Positions 1 to 12,430 are shown, counted from the first letter of the stretch. The stretch is 64,000 bases of DNA from Sclerodactyla briareus (GCA_026419785.1 JAODTK010003788.1:1-64000), one strand, 5' to 3'. Notes: generated from the letters alone by a model not told the origin. Numbers and translations: made by a program.

Positions 1-372
1 GATCATTTTTTGTTCCCCTGCTTACCATGGTGAATACATGATATTACATGATTTATGTGGACATCTTATTGTTCCACCTGCATGACCAGTGGTGAATTCT
101 GAAGAAATTGACATTATTTATGTGGGCATCTTATTGTTCCACCTGCTTGACCAGTGGTGACATACATGATATATACCTATTTTATTGGCATCTTATTGTT
201 CCATCTGTTGACCAGTGGTTGAATACATGATATATACATTATTTATGTGGGCATCTTAATGTTCCACCTGCTTGACCAGTGGTGAATACATGATATATAC
301 ATTATTTATGTGGACATCCATTGTTCACCTCTTGACCAGTGGTGAATACATGATTATACTGATTTATGGGGC
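1..372. repeat. Minisatellite, ~63-bp unit, about 6 copies, cut by window start
   Basis: Head-to-tail copies share the core tgttccacctgcttgacca followed by gtggtgaatacatgatatat and a ttatttatgtgggcatctta segment. The copies differ mainly by single-base gaps rather than substitutions. The array continues to the left of the window. No coding potential is visible. Confidence 0.85.
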
Positions 373-379
373 ATCCCAT

Positions 380-2540
380 TGGTATCGTTGTTGTTCCCCT
401 CACCAACTTGAGTTCCAGAACACTCGAGGCAGCCCAGAAGGTCCAATCTAAAGGTTGAATGTAGCAGACGGCAAAGAGCCGGAGATGACTAAGAAACTCT
501 CATAGATAAGTGATACTGGTTTTACCCCTCATAGGAACGATAGAGCCATTATGATCCTTAGTAAATTGTGTGTGTGTATTGTTCAGATTGGACAAAACCT
601 CATCATGTTTGTATACTTGGTAAACTTACAATTTGTCCTTGTAATGGAGAATACCATGTGTCTAGGATGTGGAGCTGCAGTTACGAATCAAGTCCCCTAT
701 TCCTTCTAATATCGCCCGTGGCACCTCTGGACATTCCAAGGGAGGCGCGGAATTGGGTACCACATACCACTTCGCAGTTAGCCTAACACTGCGAACACCT
801 GGCCTGAAACTATTGATCAGAATGTGCTTGGGTCGCTGGAAGACCTTGAAATGCGGCAGTCAACATGTTCTGCAAATTTCTGCAAATATTTGTCTCAGTT
901 ATGCACGGCTTACTCACAACTTGTGGGCCTACAACGCACGTGTCGCAACAGCATTGCCAGTATCCATCTGTTTTTCTGGTAATGGGTACATTGCAAACAT
1001 CTAGTGCACCTGCCATTTCTTTCTTCTGCCACTTGCATTGATCCTTTTTACTTACCAAGCCTAGTTATAACCCTTATCTTCCACACACACTTATTCCATG
1101 TGGTTGTTACATTGACAACTTGGAGTTAAAGCTGAATTGACTTTTGGGGTGCTGCTCGATATGTTGAGCATAAATTCAGACTTACAAGCAGACTCTACAG
1201 TGATGACCTTACCCTATAATTCCTGAAATGAATGCGACTCACGGTGGATAGTCTTTAACAACCGGTTAATAATTAATGCTTTAGCAATGATTCCTTTCAC
1301 CTGGAAAAGCCATTTCAGGCCCTTCTTGCATTCGGTTCCAATGGCGAAACTCACAGAGACCTTGTTGCTTCAGGTTGCATGCTGGGGCAGGTCTCCAGTT
1401 AATAGTTTAGAGCTATTCGTATTTTGAGTAGTCGTTAGGGCTACAATAATCTTGCCGGAAAGCTGGGCCCAACCTTGCTAAAACACACTTAATACCACCT
1501 CCACTCACAGTGTGTACCACCTGACTCAGGCGCTCTCGTGCATTCATGTTCGCGCGACTGGATTTCGCAAGCTGGCGATACATCCACACCTCGACATGGC
1601 ATATTCCAAGGGCTGGTGTCACAAAGCTATCCACATCTTAATAGTGTACGTCCCCAGAGCTCGCATGGCAATGATCTCACATCGCTCCACACTGGTGATC
1701 TTAGGTCTAACTCCAAGTCACTAGGTCACTACGAAGAGGGTTTGTATAAGTTCTAGAAGACACTAACAAGGCGTACACTGCATTTGCACATCTCTGTCGA
1801 CTTCACCTTAGCTGAATACTGTCTCCACGTAACTCAATTTAAATAGTTGATCCCATTATATAATGCGCAGGTACACTCATTGGCCACGATACGGTTGATT
1901 CTCAGCATCGCTCCCCAAGAGTCAGCTGAGATACATTACTTACTGATATCAGCGATCTTTCAGACCTCTATCTTGGATTTACCCCAAATATGCGTTGATT
2001 GCTTGGAGGTGATTGTGCTGTCCCACTGAATAACCTGGTTGTTCTCGCAATACAGGGGGCAACATTCATGGAAGCTCGCCCTCCAGAGAGATCACAAAAG
2101 CGATCGTAGTCCTAAGCTACGGTGCGTTTCAAGCTCGAAAAAACAGCTTCGGTGTTCCTTCAAGGATTTGTGCTATGGTTCGGTGGATGGCTTGTCGATC
2201 GCTGGCTATAGCGGCATCATCCAGTATATCCACTTGAGACTCTTTAACTCTACCGTGCAAGATGAACTGAGCCACATCGCTAGACAGACTTCGCTCTCCC
2301 GGAGGGAACCGAACAAAGCTCTGCGCCATTGTCTTTCTTCCCAATGGCTATTATTGCCCGCAAGGCAGGCCAGGAGCGTGTATGGAGAAACCGGTTGCTC
2401 CTCGGGCCATGCCTCCCACCCAGAGCGTGTGAGCTCAGTGTTGTGGAGTCGTGGTGTGATGGGTATGCTTGCTACTGAATCCTCAAGTATAGTCTACTCT
2501 TCTTCCCAAAGCAATTACCACATTTCAAATTGCTAATGTG
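380..2540. other. Unassigned segment, richer in CpG than its surroundings; possible old insertion
   Basis: This stretch contains CpGs (for example cgatcg at 2100 and gcgcggaatt near 745) that are rare in the flanking TLK gene body. It includes a 165-codon open frame on + (2039-2536) and a 71-codon frame on - (2129-2344) over the same bases. I recognise neither. No terminal repeats, splice-like structure or known transposase motif were found, so it may be a decayed mobile element or simply non-coding DNA. Confidence 0.3.
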
Positions 2541-3018
2541 CTATCCCTACACAGTGATTTTCTACAAAACTGTGACGAGTTGTACATATATTCTATCACA
2601 TGAGGGCTGGACCAGGAATGAATGACCAATCTTAAGAAACCATTTGGTGGGAATTTGTACTCACTTTGAGACTTTGTGTCTCCTTAGTAGACATAGGTTT
2701 TTGTTTCCCCCCCCCCTCCCAAAACACCCTAACCGCTCCATGTAATATAGTTCCACTAGGTGTTGCTGCCATCATTCCCTCTCAGTCCACATCTGTATGC
2801 AGAGGTGGTAGAGGATATACCTATGATCTTAGTGGCCTACTTTCAGCCAACCTTACTACTTCACATATTGCCTGAAAAAATATTATTAGCAGAGCACTTG
2901 AATCCAAAACATGTCATATTAAAGTTCCCTTTTAAATGTTCAATTACTTTACAAGAAATTTCCATATCTATTTTAATTCTGTTATATGATTTATCCTCAA
3001 TATTTCATTTTAAATCAG

Positions 3019-3259
3019 GTTGCAGGAAAGCTTGCCAAGGAGAAGGAGGGGAGGTAGAAAAGAATCCGCACTGCTGGCCAATAGAAGACAGCCCATGTTA
3101 GCGTCAACTCCAAGCCCAACAAAAAATCAGCTTCCAACGCCCAGATTGACAGCTTTGGTCCCGGCCTGCCAAGGCAGCTGACGATAACGCCCTAACGATG
3201 ACGGAATACAATAGAGCGTTATGGAGATATTCAAGCTGAGACGTGTGTCCCTCCAGAAG
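3019..3259 (+). CDS. TLK: Tousled-like kinase, exon of the coiled-coil region (first recognisable exon)
   Basis: TLK is a nuclear Ser/Thr kinase that phosphorylates the histone chaperone ASF1 and supports chromatin assembly during replication. This exon matches the charged segment before the kinase domain. Translation in shifting frames gives AGKLAKEKE, EVEKN, LLANRRQPML, then DNALTMTEYN and finally EIFKLRRVSLQK, in the same order as animal TLKs. The acceptor is taaatcag at 3018 and the donor is aag|gtcagt at 3260. At least three or four one-base shifts are needed to read it through. The exons upstream that would encode the N-terminus were not identified. Later exons lie downstream on the same strand, so this is one interrupted gene. 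Confidence 0.75.
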
Positions 3260-3479
3260 GTCAGTTGATTTGCTGATTCCAAATACAGTGATCATGCAAA
3301 AGCAGTGGAGACAATCTCTCTCAATGGTATAGTTTTGTCTCGCCTGAAAAAGTTCAGGAAGACACTTAGTGATCAACTTTGTCTCATTGTGTGTAATGTG
3401 TGTCCCACTTTCTCTTAGCAGGATTTCTTTCTCCAAAACGGTAATACCAATTTTGATGAAATATTATTTGTATATCGGG

Positions 3480-3960
3480 GTCCCGGGTTCAATGGGTAGG
3501 GTAATTAGCCTATGTATTATGTATTTATTGTTTAAGGCTCGTTAGCAGATTACGGATTGAACCGTAGGTGCTTATGGTGACTTGGTTTTCCACATAGGTG
3601 CGATATAAGTAGATGGACTGTAAGATTTTCAGGGTAAAATATGTTAATTAAGTTGTCTAATTTGCTAATTTGTGCGAAATTTTCAAAGCTTGTTGGATAT
3701 CAAATTTTCCCCCAACTGGTGAATATGGTCTAGCCATCGTCCCAAAACCCTTACTAAAGATGTGGGTCAATGGACTCAGTCAATGTGTTCAAATTTGGCT
3801 AATTTTCATGAAACTTGGTGGGTATGGATTACATTGAGTTCTGACCTTTCTATCATGGATTGGATTCAGGGTCAGCTGGAGTCCATTTCACGTGTCCTAA
3901 CTTGTGTAATGGTATGGCATACTTATGAATTTTTGCCGAAGATTTTCATGTAACTGTGTA
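3480..3960. repeat. Interspersed repeat, copy 1 (with 16490-16790)
   Basis: The phrase around 3568-3622 (accgtaggtgcttatggtga, then acataggtgcgatataagta and gatgga) recurs in diverged form at 16705-16765. Both copies sit in TLK introns next to oligomers of the type aattttcatgaaacttggtg. No coding capacity is seen. It is probably a dispersed non-autonomous element whose ends I could not define. Confidence 0.45.
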
Positions 3961-4498
3961 GGTTTTGGCTACCTTTACGCTCCAACATTTTCAACTTCGA
4001 CTGAGGACACTGGAATTCTTCAGTGTGTCCTATTGCAAATGGTTTATTCAATTTTCGAGTTCCTTTAAAGTTTGTTCGATTTTTATGAAGCTAGTAATAT
4101 TTATATTAACTTTCTCCCGGGGGTATTCATTGTGTATAATTTGCTCATTCATGCAAATGTATTAAGAATGGTCCCTATTGGCCCTGCAATATTTGGAATT
4201 GAGGAAATGTGTCCACTGGCAGTTGAATATTTGTTTCTAATTTGCATAATTTGGCATTTCTATCATTTTTCTTTTCCATCAAACAAAACCATACCGCCTT
4301 TGGGTAAATGTCACTAATCAGTCCTTATGAATACAAATCTGAAAGCAACACTGGAATGCCTTGTAATTGTTGCATTGATTAATAATGAACCACTGATCAT
4401 GCAACCAGGCGAGAAACTGGGGGCTATCGCCTTGTTTCCACATCTGAGTGGCTCCTTGCTCTGTTTCCACTCAGTAGCTTCTTTCTTTTTTTTTACAG

Positions 4499-4609
4499 GA
4501 GGAGCTGAATCTTCAGTCGAGCTCCAGAAGCCCTTTCGAGCGGGGGGCCGTAATGTCCCACATCGTGAGCTGAAACGGAATCCAGAGCGAGGATCAGTCA
4601 CAGTTCAAG
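4499..4609 (+). CDS. TLK: Tousled-like kinase, exon joining coiled coil to kinase domain
   Basis: After a pyrimidine tract and tttacag (ending 4498) the exon reads EELN, QSELQK, then (shifted) HRELKR and a segment equivalent to the IHNED-SQFK stretch that precedes the kinase domain in TLK1 and TLK2. The exon ends at ttcaag (4609). The next bases are a run of g where a gt donor is expected, so the donor T may have been lost in the homopolymer. Two or three frame breaks are present. The next exon should encode the glycine-rich loop but was not found. Confidence 0.7.
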
Positions 4610-7600
4610 GGGGGGGGAAATATCGCAGTCGCTCTCAGACAGATTCTCCCTTAGGTTGTTTTTTGTTTTGGAGTTTTTTGCTTGTTTAGAGCTCATTGTA
4701 AAGGGGGCTTTATGAGTCGCATAAGGTTAGTCTGCTATAGCTAGCAACTTCCTACGGTCCCAGGAACTAGCTTCTAATTAGTCTCCATAGTGTTCATCAA
4801 CATTTCAACAGGCCTCCTCACTGGTATATCTTGGTTTGAATAATGGGGCATATCGATGTCCCCCCTAGGTCAACAACTTAGCAATGGTTCCCTCAATGAT
4901 CATCCAATGATATTACACTCTTCAGCCCAGGTTCTGATAGAGGATATGCTTGTTGGTTATTCACTGATCATAGAAATGACGCATAGTGGATTGAACCCTT
5001 GAACATATGGCTGGTTCCCTCAGTCCTGGAAACATGAAGTCCCTTAAGAAAAATCCGCCTGATAAGTTTGAAATTCAGTGACAATTGTTGATCTGGAAAC
5101 GTCATGGAAATCTCATAAGTATTTTTGTCAGCTTTCTCACTGCTGTTGCTGTTGTTGCTTTGGGTTCTCTTCTGATGGCTGCGTTGAGGAAGCGTGGCAA
5201 AATCATAGAGAAGTCCTGGGAAAAATAAACAAAAAACATATTTTATTTGGTCATGGACAAGTCATGGAAATTGATTGCACCCTAATCTGCATGAATCGGC
5301 TGTCTATAACAGGTATTCTGTGTACTTTTAAATGAAAATCTGTACTCCTCGCATTCACAAGAATACCATATGTTTGTTTTAAGCTGTGTGAATAACCATA
5401 TCTTGCTCACTGGCTACCTGTCATACATTGTCTGTCCAGTTTAGGATATTTGAATTCTGCTCATCTCAGATGATCAGAATCATTTCCTCACTAAATCCAA
5501 AATCACCGCCTCTCGATCATCACCCCCAACCAGGAACCTGGCTTGGCCCGCGCCCTGACCTAGTGATCAAGGCTGGTGAATAACTCATCTTCTCCCATCA
5601 GTTAGTACAGATAGATTAACAAGGGCAGAGATGTACCTGAAGCCATGTCTCAATCCAACATATGTATTTCAGTCTTAAATTCACTTTGCGCCAAAGGAAT
5701 AGGTGTGGTAGAGGCCATCAAATACTTCTACTGGGCAGTATTTAGTGTGGGACCTCTATTGATCTCACACAGGCCAAGGTGGTCTTCGCCACAAACATGA
5801 GTTGACCCTTAAGCTCATTAACAAATGCATGACCAAACAGGCCTATAGCAAAACTGAGACCGGAATGCTTGGGCAACTGGCTCCACTTTGGCTATTATAA
5901 CTATCTGGCTAACAACCCACCTAGCCCCTCTATTCCTCTGTGCAGTGGTTTGATATCAAGGAGCAGAGATACATGGCATGTAAGATACATCCTCTCTCCA
6001 AGGATGGAAGGAGGACAAGAAGCTAACTACTCAGTGAGTCTGAAAGTACCTAGCCATGTTTCCATCATCCTCTTGGGGGAGGGAGGAATTGAAATTGGCA
6101 CGGAAAATTGAAGATTTCCTGGTAGGGCCAATGTCTGAACTTCCACATCAGAAATTTCCAGAATAAGCCAGTTGGAGTTATCTCTTGCGCAGCGTCATTG
6201 TCCTCACGGTGGGGCATGGGCATTTGTGACCAAATTCTGTACTGCTCGGTCAATCCGCCACAGTATTTAAATGGAGTAACTGAGATCTTTGAGAAACTTC
6301 CTATTATTACTCCCTTGTTGTTGCACAATATAATTTTCAAATCGGGGCTGACGTAAAGCAACACAGTTTATATTAGTTTCTAGCATTCACTGTAGCTAAT
6401 TAAATAAGAAACAGAAAATTCTGGGCAACATGTGATAACTGATCGCACATGTCATGTGTCATTCGCACACGTTCGAGATATACTGATATTCTGGTAACCT
6501 GCGTAGAAGGGATAATCGCTCTTTACCTGCCCTACCGTACAGGCCCAAAGAGCGGTTTGATTGGTGGCATCTCGCGCATTTGGTACATCTGGGGTAGTGA
6601 TATATTTCACTATTTTGTTGAGGTTCTCATCACCTTTGTTTTAACCTTATAGTTTCCTGGAATAATTGACAATTTCCTGTATTTATTTGTTGGAATCGGC
6701 TGGTTCTAACAAAGTTGTTGCATTTTTTGTAGTGAATAATTTTGGCGAGCTCAGAGCCACACAGTAAAACCTATGGAGACGGGGACGGCACTTTTGAGAA
6801 AGTCGTCACAAATGAACAAATTGCGCAATGCCTGTGCTGTAACCTCTGCAACTGGCCTATTGACTACTGGAACTGTACCAGTACATGGTCAGTTTGGGAA
6901 ATTTGAGAATTCCCCCTTGGAAATTTGGCCATATCTTCCTGCCAAACATATTTTTTCCAAATCATGGGCCCGGCGATCACGGGGGGGCATGTCCCCCCCA
7001 GTATTTTTTGGTGGGGGGACATAATCTCAATTCCCCCCCACTATTTTTGGCGACTGGTGACAAATCCTATAATCAATGTACAACTCTGCCATAACACCAG
7101 GGTCTAACTCATATTTCCTATCATCTTGCTTAAATTTTTATGGTTGAGAATGGGCCAAAGCCAAGAAAAATCGTCGCTTGCGCGCGCTGTATTCTGTCTT
7201 TGCCCGTTACATGGCCGATCACGGGGGACAATCTCTCCCCAATATTTTGGGGTGGGGGACATAATATCAAATGTCCCCCCCCCCCAATATTTTGCGACTG
7301 GTGAAAAAATCCTATATCATATGTAACATACTGCCATAACCTAACACAAAGGGTCTAATCTCATATTTTCTTAGCATTGATCTTGCTTAAATTTTATGTG
7401 AGAGGCCGAAAAATGGCAGAAAAATAATATCGCGCTGCGACAGCCGCTGTATTCTGTCGGGTTTTTTCCGTTACATGAAAGTACAGTAGACCCATGTATA
7501 CAGTAACTTTGTCGGATTCTAGTTCAAATATGACTTTTCCTTTCGCCATGCGTGTCATCTTTAGTGGGGTGAACATATGGATAAAGCCACAAGGAGAATT

Positions 7601-8440
7601 TGGTTTGGGTTTGGAACATTGATCATGTTGGTCACCGCCTCCCCACTATGCAATAATGCGGAAACCAACTACTGAACTGCCATTTTCTTAACACTGGGCA
7701 CCTACCATAGCTAGAGTTTAGGCCCACTTCTGATCCCCCACAAACAAACACAAACGTTTTAAAAACATTTTCCACATGTTTCAAAGTCTGATTTTTCGAA
7801 AATGTTTTTTGTTGAGTAAGCACAAAGGTTAGGTGAATGTTTCCAGAACGTTTCATTCATTCACAACGTTTTGAAGAAACGTGTTTGAAAACATTTTCCA
7901 AAATTTCTGAAAGTGTTTTAAATGGTTTGGTGCCAATATTTTCGCAAAACGGATTAATTTTAGGTTAGTGTTTGTCGAGATATGGTTATCTTATTGTTTT
8001 GTTTACCAGGTTTCTGTAACTAGTAAATTTGAAGTGGGATCCATGAAATTTTTTTTTTTTTTTTTTTTCGCAATGTTTTTATTATACACATCAAAATATA
8101 ACTGTCAACCTTGTCAACTTGTCCCCGACCCTCTCCTACCCCCGACCATCTCCTACGCAACCACCCCATCCCGCCTAATGCAGATTGTAGTTCTGGGGGT
8201 TCAAGAGTAATATCCTTACCCTGCCACATGCTGGCGGAGGATTCGTCAACCTTGGCTGGCGCATGGAGCACGGAGTACGTTAAAACATTCCCTGCCTCAC
8301 AACCCTGAAGAACCCAGTTGGCACTGCGTTTACACATCCAACACGTGGAATATAAATGCGCTAGGGTTCTTGGATTCCAAGGGACCTTACTTTCTATGGT
8401 TTGAAAATAGGCACAACCCTTTGAAAACCCATGCAAGTAC
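4610..8440. other. TLK: TLK intron space; expected N-lobe exons not found
   Basis: About 3.8 kb where the glycine-loop and ATP-lysine exons should lie. I read it for the expected kinase phrases and found none with splice sites. It holds the duplicated 250-bp G/C-run repeat at 6970-7480 and a poly-T run at 8048-8069. Otherwise it looks like ordinary AT-rich intron sequence. Confidence 0.5.
6970..7480. repeat. Two tandem copies of a ~250-bp repeat with G/C-run palindromes
   Basis: Unit 1 (about 6970-7210) and unit 2 (about 7211-7480) share, in order, cgatcacggggg, a cccc-aatatttt-gggg palindrome, gggggacataat, gcgactggtga, ctgccataac, agggtctaa, tcatcttgcttaaatttt, gctgtattctgtc and ccgttacatg. 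The units differ by small gaps. A related G/C-run motif appears at 39880-39965. The structure suggests a non-autonomous element or its tandem duplication. Confidence 0.7.
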
Positions 8441-8845
8441 TGGAGTCGGATAGCTCATCGGTAGAGCTCAGAGACTGCACAACAATTGATTGCGAGTTCG
8501 GAGCCCAGTGGATGCCCTATGACTTTTTCACAGTGCTGTTGGACAAGCATGTCTCCTGAAATTTCCCCCGCCACCCCATTGGTCAGATGTGAAATGTGTT
8601 ACCTTGTGAGGTGACTTATGAAGATTATCGAGCGCCGTATATGCCTGCTTGATATTGGGACGTCCCCCGGTACCACGATGAAGTGACGTACTGTAACGGT
8701 GCGTCGGGAGAGAACAAGCGCGAGGTGCGTACTGTATAGTACGGGTGAAACAAGTCACTAATGATCAGGGTACTATCTGTAAAGCGCTTTGAGCAAATCT
8801 TCGACATGGACAGCTAGATAACGAAACGAGATATATTATTATTAG
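8441..8845 (+). mobile_element. tRNA-derived SINE, copy A
   Basis: The 5' head is tRNA-like, with an A-box-like tagctcatcggtag (8451-8464) and a B-box-like gcgagttcggagccc (8492-8506). A body follows with caagcatgtctcctgaaat and ttaccttgtgaggtgactt. It ends with gtaaagcgctttgagca, a tatctcg-type motif and a ttattattag tail. The same order occurs inverted at 56563-56964, which defines a ~405-bp family. RNA polymerase III transcription and LINE-driven copying are inferred from the class. It lies in a TLK intron just before the 8945 exon. Confidence 0.8.
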
Positions 8846-8944
8846 TCCACCTGTATTGAAAATGTTGTATAATAGATACTAAATGGGGTGTTTCTGCCTT
8901 ATCTTTTTCATACTATACTGACTAAGCATTTCATCCATTCACAG

Positions 8945-9032
8945 GCATTCCCTTAGGGATATGAAATTCCATAAAACCCGACCACCGCAGGGTTATCAAG
9001 CTGTACGATGTCTTCGAAATAGCTTCCCACTC
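8945..9032 (+). CDS. TLK: Tousled-like kinase, exon for helix C to hinge region
   Basis: The acceptor cattcacag ends at 8944 and the donor tc|gtgagt begins at 9033. Read with two or three small shifts, it gives a REYEIHK-like segment, then DH-RVIKLYDVFEIASHS. This corresponds to REYRIHKELDHPRIVKLYD in vertebrate TLKs (helix C to strand 5). The terminal tc joins the first base of the 12261 exon to make the Ser codon of SFCTVLEY, a clean phase match. Confidence 0.85.
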
Positions 9033-9639
9033 GTGAGTATTCTAAGCTTTATTTACTGTGTTGCTAGACCATGTTAGCACAGATACTCATGCATCACCGT
9101 CATGCTGAAAACTGACAAATCATCAAGCAGCATTGTCTCACTCAATTACCATTCACCTGGGCATATTGGTTCTTCCTGCTTATCAAACAAAACACCGAAC
9201 TCCATGCAAGTCTGATATGTGCATATAGTGCGTGTGTTTGTATGCATGTTTTTAAAACTGGCTTATAAAATGGAAACTTGAGTTCATTGCATGGTACTGT
9301 GGGTTCAGAAAACTATGGTTGCGGTTTTAGGTCAAAATAGGTTAAAATCTGAACCTTGTGAGCCTGATATTTCCAGAAGGTTTGGTTTGATCAAATTGAC
9401 AGCAGGTAAAATGCTTTCTCATGGGTAATTCAGAACCCCATTGCTTTTAGGTTTATTGAATTACTGAAGTCCCTATTGGGGAATTTCAGCATTATAAACG
9501 AATGCTCCCTCACCCGACTTAAATGATCAATTTCATCTTGGTGAGCATGTGCTCATAATGAGTACAAGAACACAAAGTGCTTAGCTTGGTCAGGATCAAA
9601 AGCCGGTGTGTTGGAATTGATGGATGGGACTCTCGATGC

Positions 9640-10480
9640 TTGAGTGTTTGGCTCATAAGGTGTGTGTAAGTTTGCCTAAGTTGTGTAAGGTGGGAAGTGG
9701 ATGGTACTTCCTTGAGTGTGTGTGTTTGTGTGTTCATAGGCTAGTCCAGCCTGTGTTGTTTGTTATGAGTGTGGAGTCCATGACTTCCATGAATGGTGTG
9801 TATGTGTTTTGATGTCCTCCAGTGTGTGTAGGTCACTTAGGCTGTGGAAGTTGTGGTACTAATAGTGCGTGTGTGGCTTGTAATGTAGTTTGTATGGTGG
9901 TCTGGTGTCTGTAAGGTTGCCTAAGGTGTGGTGGTTGGAAGTGGATGTACTTTCCTTGAGTGTGATTGTGTGTGTGTTCATATGCTGGCCCAGCCTGTGT
10001 TGTTTGTTATGGGTGTGGAAGTACATGATACTTCCAGTAATGTTGTTGGTAGTGTTTGTATGTCCTCCAGTGTTGTGTAGGTCACTTAGGCTGTGGAAGT
10101 GGATGTACTTTACTGAGTGCATGTGTGCTTGTAGGTTTTGTATGGTGGCCTGGTGTCTGTAAGGTTGCCTAAGGTGTGGACTTGGAGTATGTAAATTCCT
10201 TGATGTGAGTGTGGTGTGTGTTCATAGGCTAGTCCAGCCTGTGTTGTTTGTTATGGGGGTGGAGGTACATGATACTTCCATGACTGTGTGTATGTGTTTG
10301 TATGGTCCTCCAGTGTGTGTAAGGTCACTAGGCTGTTGAAGGGATGGTACTTAATGATGCGTGGGCTTTTAAAGGTATTTGTATGGTGGTCGGTGTCTGT
10401 AAGGTTCCTATGGTTGTGGAAGTGGATGTCACTTTTCATGAGTGTTTGTGTGGGTGTGGAGTATTGTATTCCCTTCGAGT
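9640..10480. repeat. GT-rich composite minisatellite, ~260-bp higher-order unit, about 3 copies
   Basis: Blocks such as aaggttgcctaaggtgtgg, ctagtccagcctgtgttgtt, tgttatgggtgtgga, gtacatgatacttcca and gtcctccagtgtgtgta recur in the same order at about 9660-9900, 9905-10150 and 10155-10420. The units differ by many small gaps. The array sits in the intron between the 8945 and 12261 exons. Open frames here come from the repeat and are not genes. Confidence 0.8.
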
Positions 10481-10499
10481 ATGGAATGGATGGTTACTT

Positions 10500-11910
10500 C
10501 CACCACCAGCGGTGTGGTGTTTTATAACGCCCTGGTCCCACCTTCTCGACTTTCGCGAATGACCGCATGAATATGTATTTAAAAAATCGGCAGACAATCG
10601 CCCATCATTCTCCGTCACTGGGTTCTTGTTTGGTTCTTATTGGAGTTCGTGATGATTCGTACCACATACCTACTGTGTTCGTACCGGGTTCCTGTTGGTT
10701 CCTACTGATCCGCACTGGTATGTAAGCGATTTACTGTGGTTGACTGTCGAGTATTTTCCCATGCAACCCAGAAGTATTTTCCAGTATACTGTACCACGAC
10801 CAACTACCATCCCGTACTACCAGGTAGACAGTAGGGAACTCAGAACGAATCAAGGAGTACGCAGTGCATCCAGGGTTGTAGCTACTGGACGTCGGGCGGC
10901 GCCGGGCAGGGTACCCGGCACTCGGGTAGTGCTCCACCGGCACTCGAGCAGAAATCGGAGCCATGCCGCCCTGCATAAAAAGATTTTTTTTTTTTTTTTT
11001 GGGGGGGGGGGAGTCATGGATATACTGTCTAATTCACAAATATAGGGGTCCAGTGTGAAGGCCCATTATTTAATGTCACAACATAGTCAATATGGCCCCT
11101 CTGTTTGGACCCTTGGGGCCCGCTCAGGACCCCCCTGCTCATCCGGCGCTACAGTATCCGTGCCTAATCTTTGGAGATATCAGATGCAGAATGCCCGGCA
11201 CTCGAGATTTTTCTAGCTACACCCCTGTAGTGCATAATGACAGATCCCACGCGTCAGTAACGATCACACAATCCAGTACTGATGGACCACAATTCAACAA
11301 TACCGCGAGTGCTGCCCATGCGCTATAAGCACTAAAGTCGATCCTTAAGTGATTGCCTCGTTCTGTATACCCCTATACATTTTAGGTGATCACACATGCA
11401 CCATGTTTGAACAACAGTAGCCTACAGCTCAGTGATAAGATTCCAATCTTGCAATGACCACTTCATTCTGCAACCTGTCTTCGTCAAGTTGGACAAGTTG
11501 TCAGCTAGCACAATGTTTTAAATTTATTTTGGACAGAGGCAGGAATGATTGTTGAGTATGTTGTTGGGCTAGGGCTGTAGGCGCTTTATTCTGTAGTCAT
11601 TGAAACCACACACATGTGTGTGTACATGGACCTGTACACAGACAGCAAATTATGAGCGTACACCAATCGGCGATTTGAAATATTGTGAGGCATGGATTGC
11701 ACTGGTTCGCAGTGGTCCTCATTGGCTTCAGTACTAGTGTCGTACTGATTCCTACTGTTTCTCGAATATTTGTCCTTTTTTCATAGTGAATTCTTACTGC
11801 TGTCTCACTGCATTTCTTACTCTGCAATCTTGTTGTCAATCAATCCGCAACTTTTCATATCCTTCCTCTATATCGTCGACATCCGCGGTCCATGTCACGA
11901 AGCTTATCGC
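10500..11910. other. Segment interrupting the GT-rich minisatellite; probable insertion
   Basis: The GT-rich repeat stops near 10480 and resumes near 11915. The intervening ~1.4 kb has a different base composition, with more CpG and gcgccgggcagggtacccgg near 10900, and a poly-T/poly-G junction at 10985-11010. Phrases like ggttcctactgat recur at both sides (10697 and 11746). No transposase or clear terminal repeat was identified. Confidence 0.45.
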
Positions 11911-11914
11911 GAGG

Positions 11915-12170
11915 TGGTGTGGGGAAGTGGTTGTACTTCATGATTGTGCTTTGTTAGTAAGTGTTGTATGGTGGGTCCAGTGTTGTTTTTAAGCTTGGCC
12001 AAGATTGGAAGTAACTGGTACTTGCACCATGAGTGAGTGTGTATGTCTGTAAGGTAGTCTGGTGTGTGTAAGGTTGCCCAGAGTGGAGTTGTGGGGAGGA
12101 ATGTACTTTGTGGCAGGCATGTACTTCCCTGAAGTTTGTGTACTTGTGAAGAGGTACTAGCAGCACACAA
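11915..12170. repeat. Right-hand remainder of the GT-rich composite minisatellite
   Basis: This carries gtggtgtggggaagtggttg, gtaaggtagtctggtgtgtg and taaggttgccca, which match the 9640-10480 array. The two blocks were probably one array before the 10500-11910 segment entered. Confidence 0.6.
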
Positions 12171-12260
12171 GGTGTAGTGGTGTCTCTCATTAAGGGAGGT
12201 GTTTGTAGTTTGTAAGGGCCATCCTTGTGCAATCATTTGGTTTTCTCTTCCTGGCTGCAG

Positions 12261-12430
12261 CTTCTGTACAGTTCTAGAGTATTGTCCCGGTAATGACCTG
12301 GACTTTCTACTTGAAGCAGAACAAGACTATAGCGGAGAGGGAAGCAAAGTCTGTCATCGCCCAGGTCGTACATGCACTTAAATACCTCAACGAGAGGAAA
12401 CCGGCCATAATCCACTATGACCTTAAGCAG
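12261..12430 (+). CDS. TLK: Tousled-like kinase, exon for hinge to catalytic loop
   Basis: This follows ctggctgcag. It opens [15 protein letters not shown], the TLK signature across the kinase hinge. One extra T (in gactttctac) breaks the frame; thereafter the +1 frame reads [20 protein letters not shown], then [19 protein letters not shown]. The HYD catalytic-loop aspartate codon is at 12419-12421. The exon ends cag|gtatg where K-P-G is expected, consistent with one missing C, and G-N continues in the 15717 exon. Similarity to known TLKs is very high through the exon, so selection acted on this sequence until recently. Confidence 0.92.

Noticed and set aside
6065..6111. ILLGEGGIEIG resembling the kinase glycine loop in the gap where TLK N-lobe exons are missing
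   Set aside because: Neighbouring residues do not match TLK, the expected EVYKA continuation is absent and no splice sites frame it.
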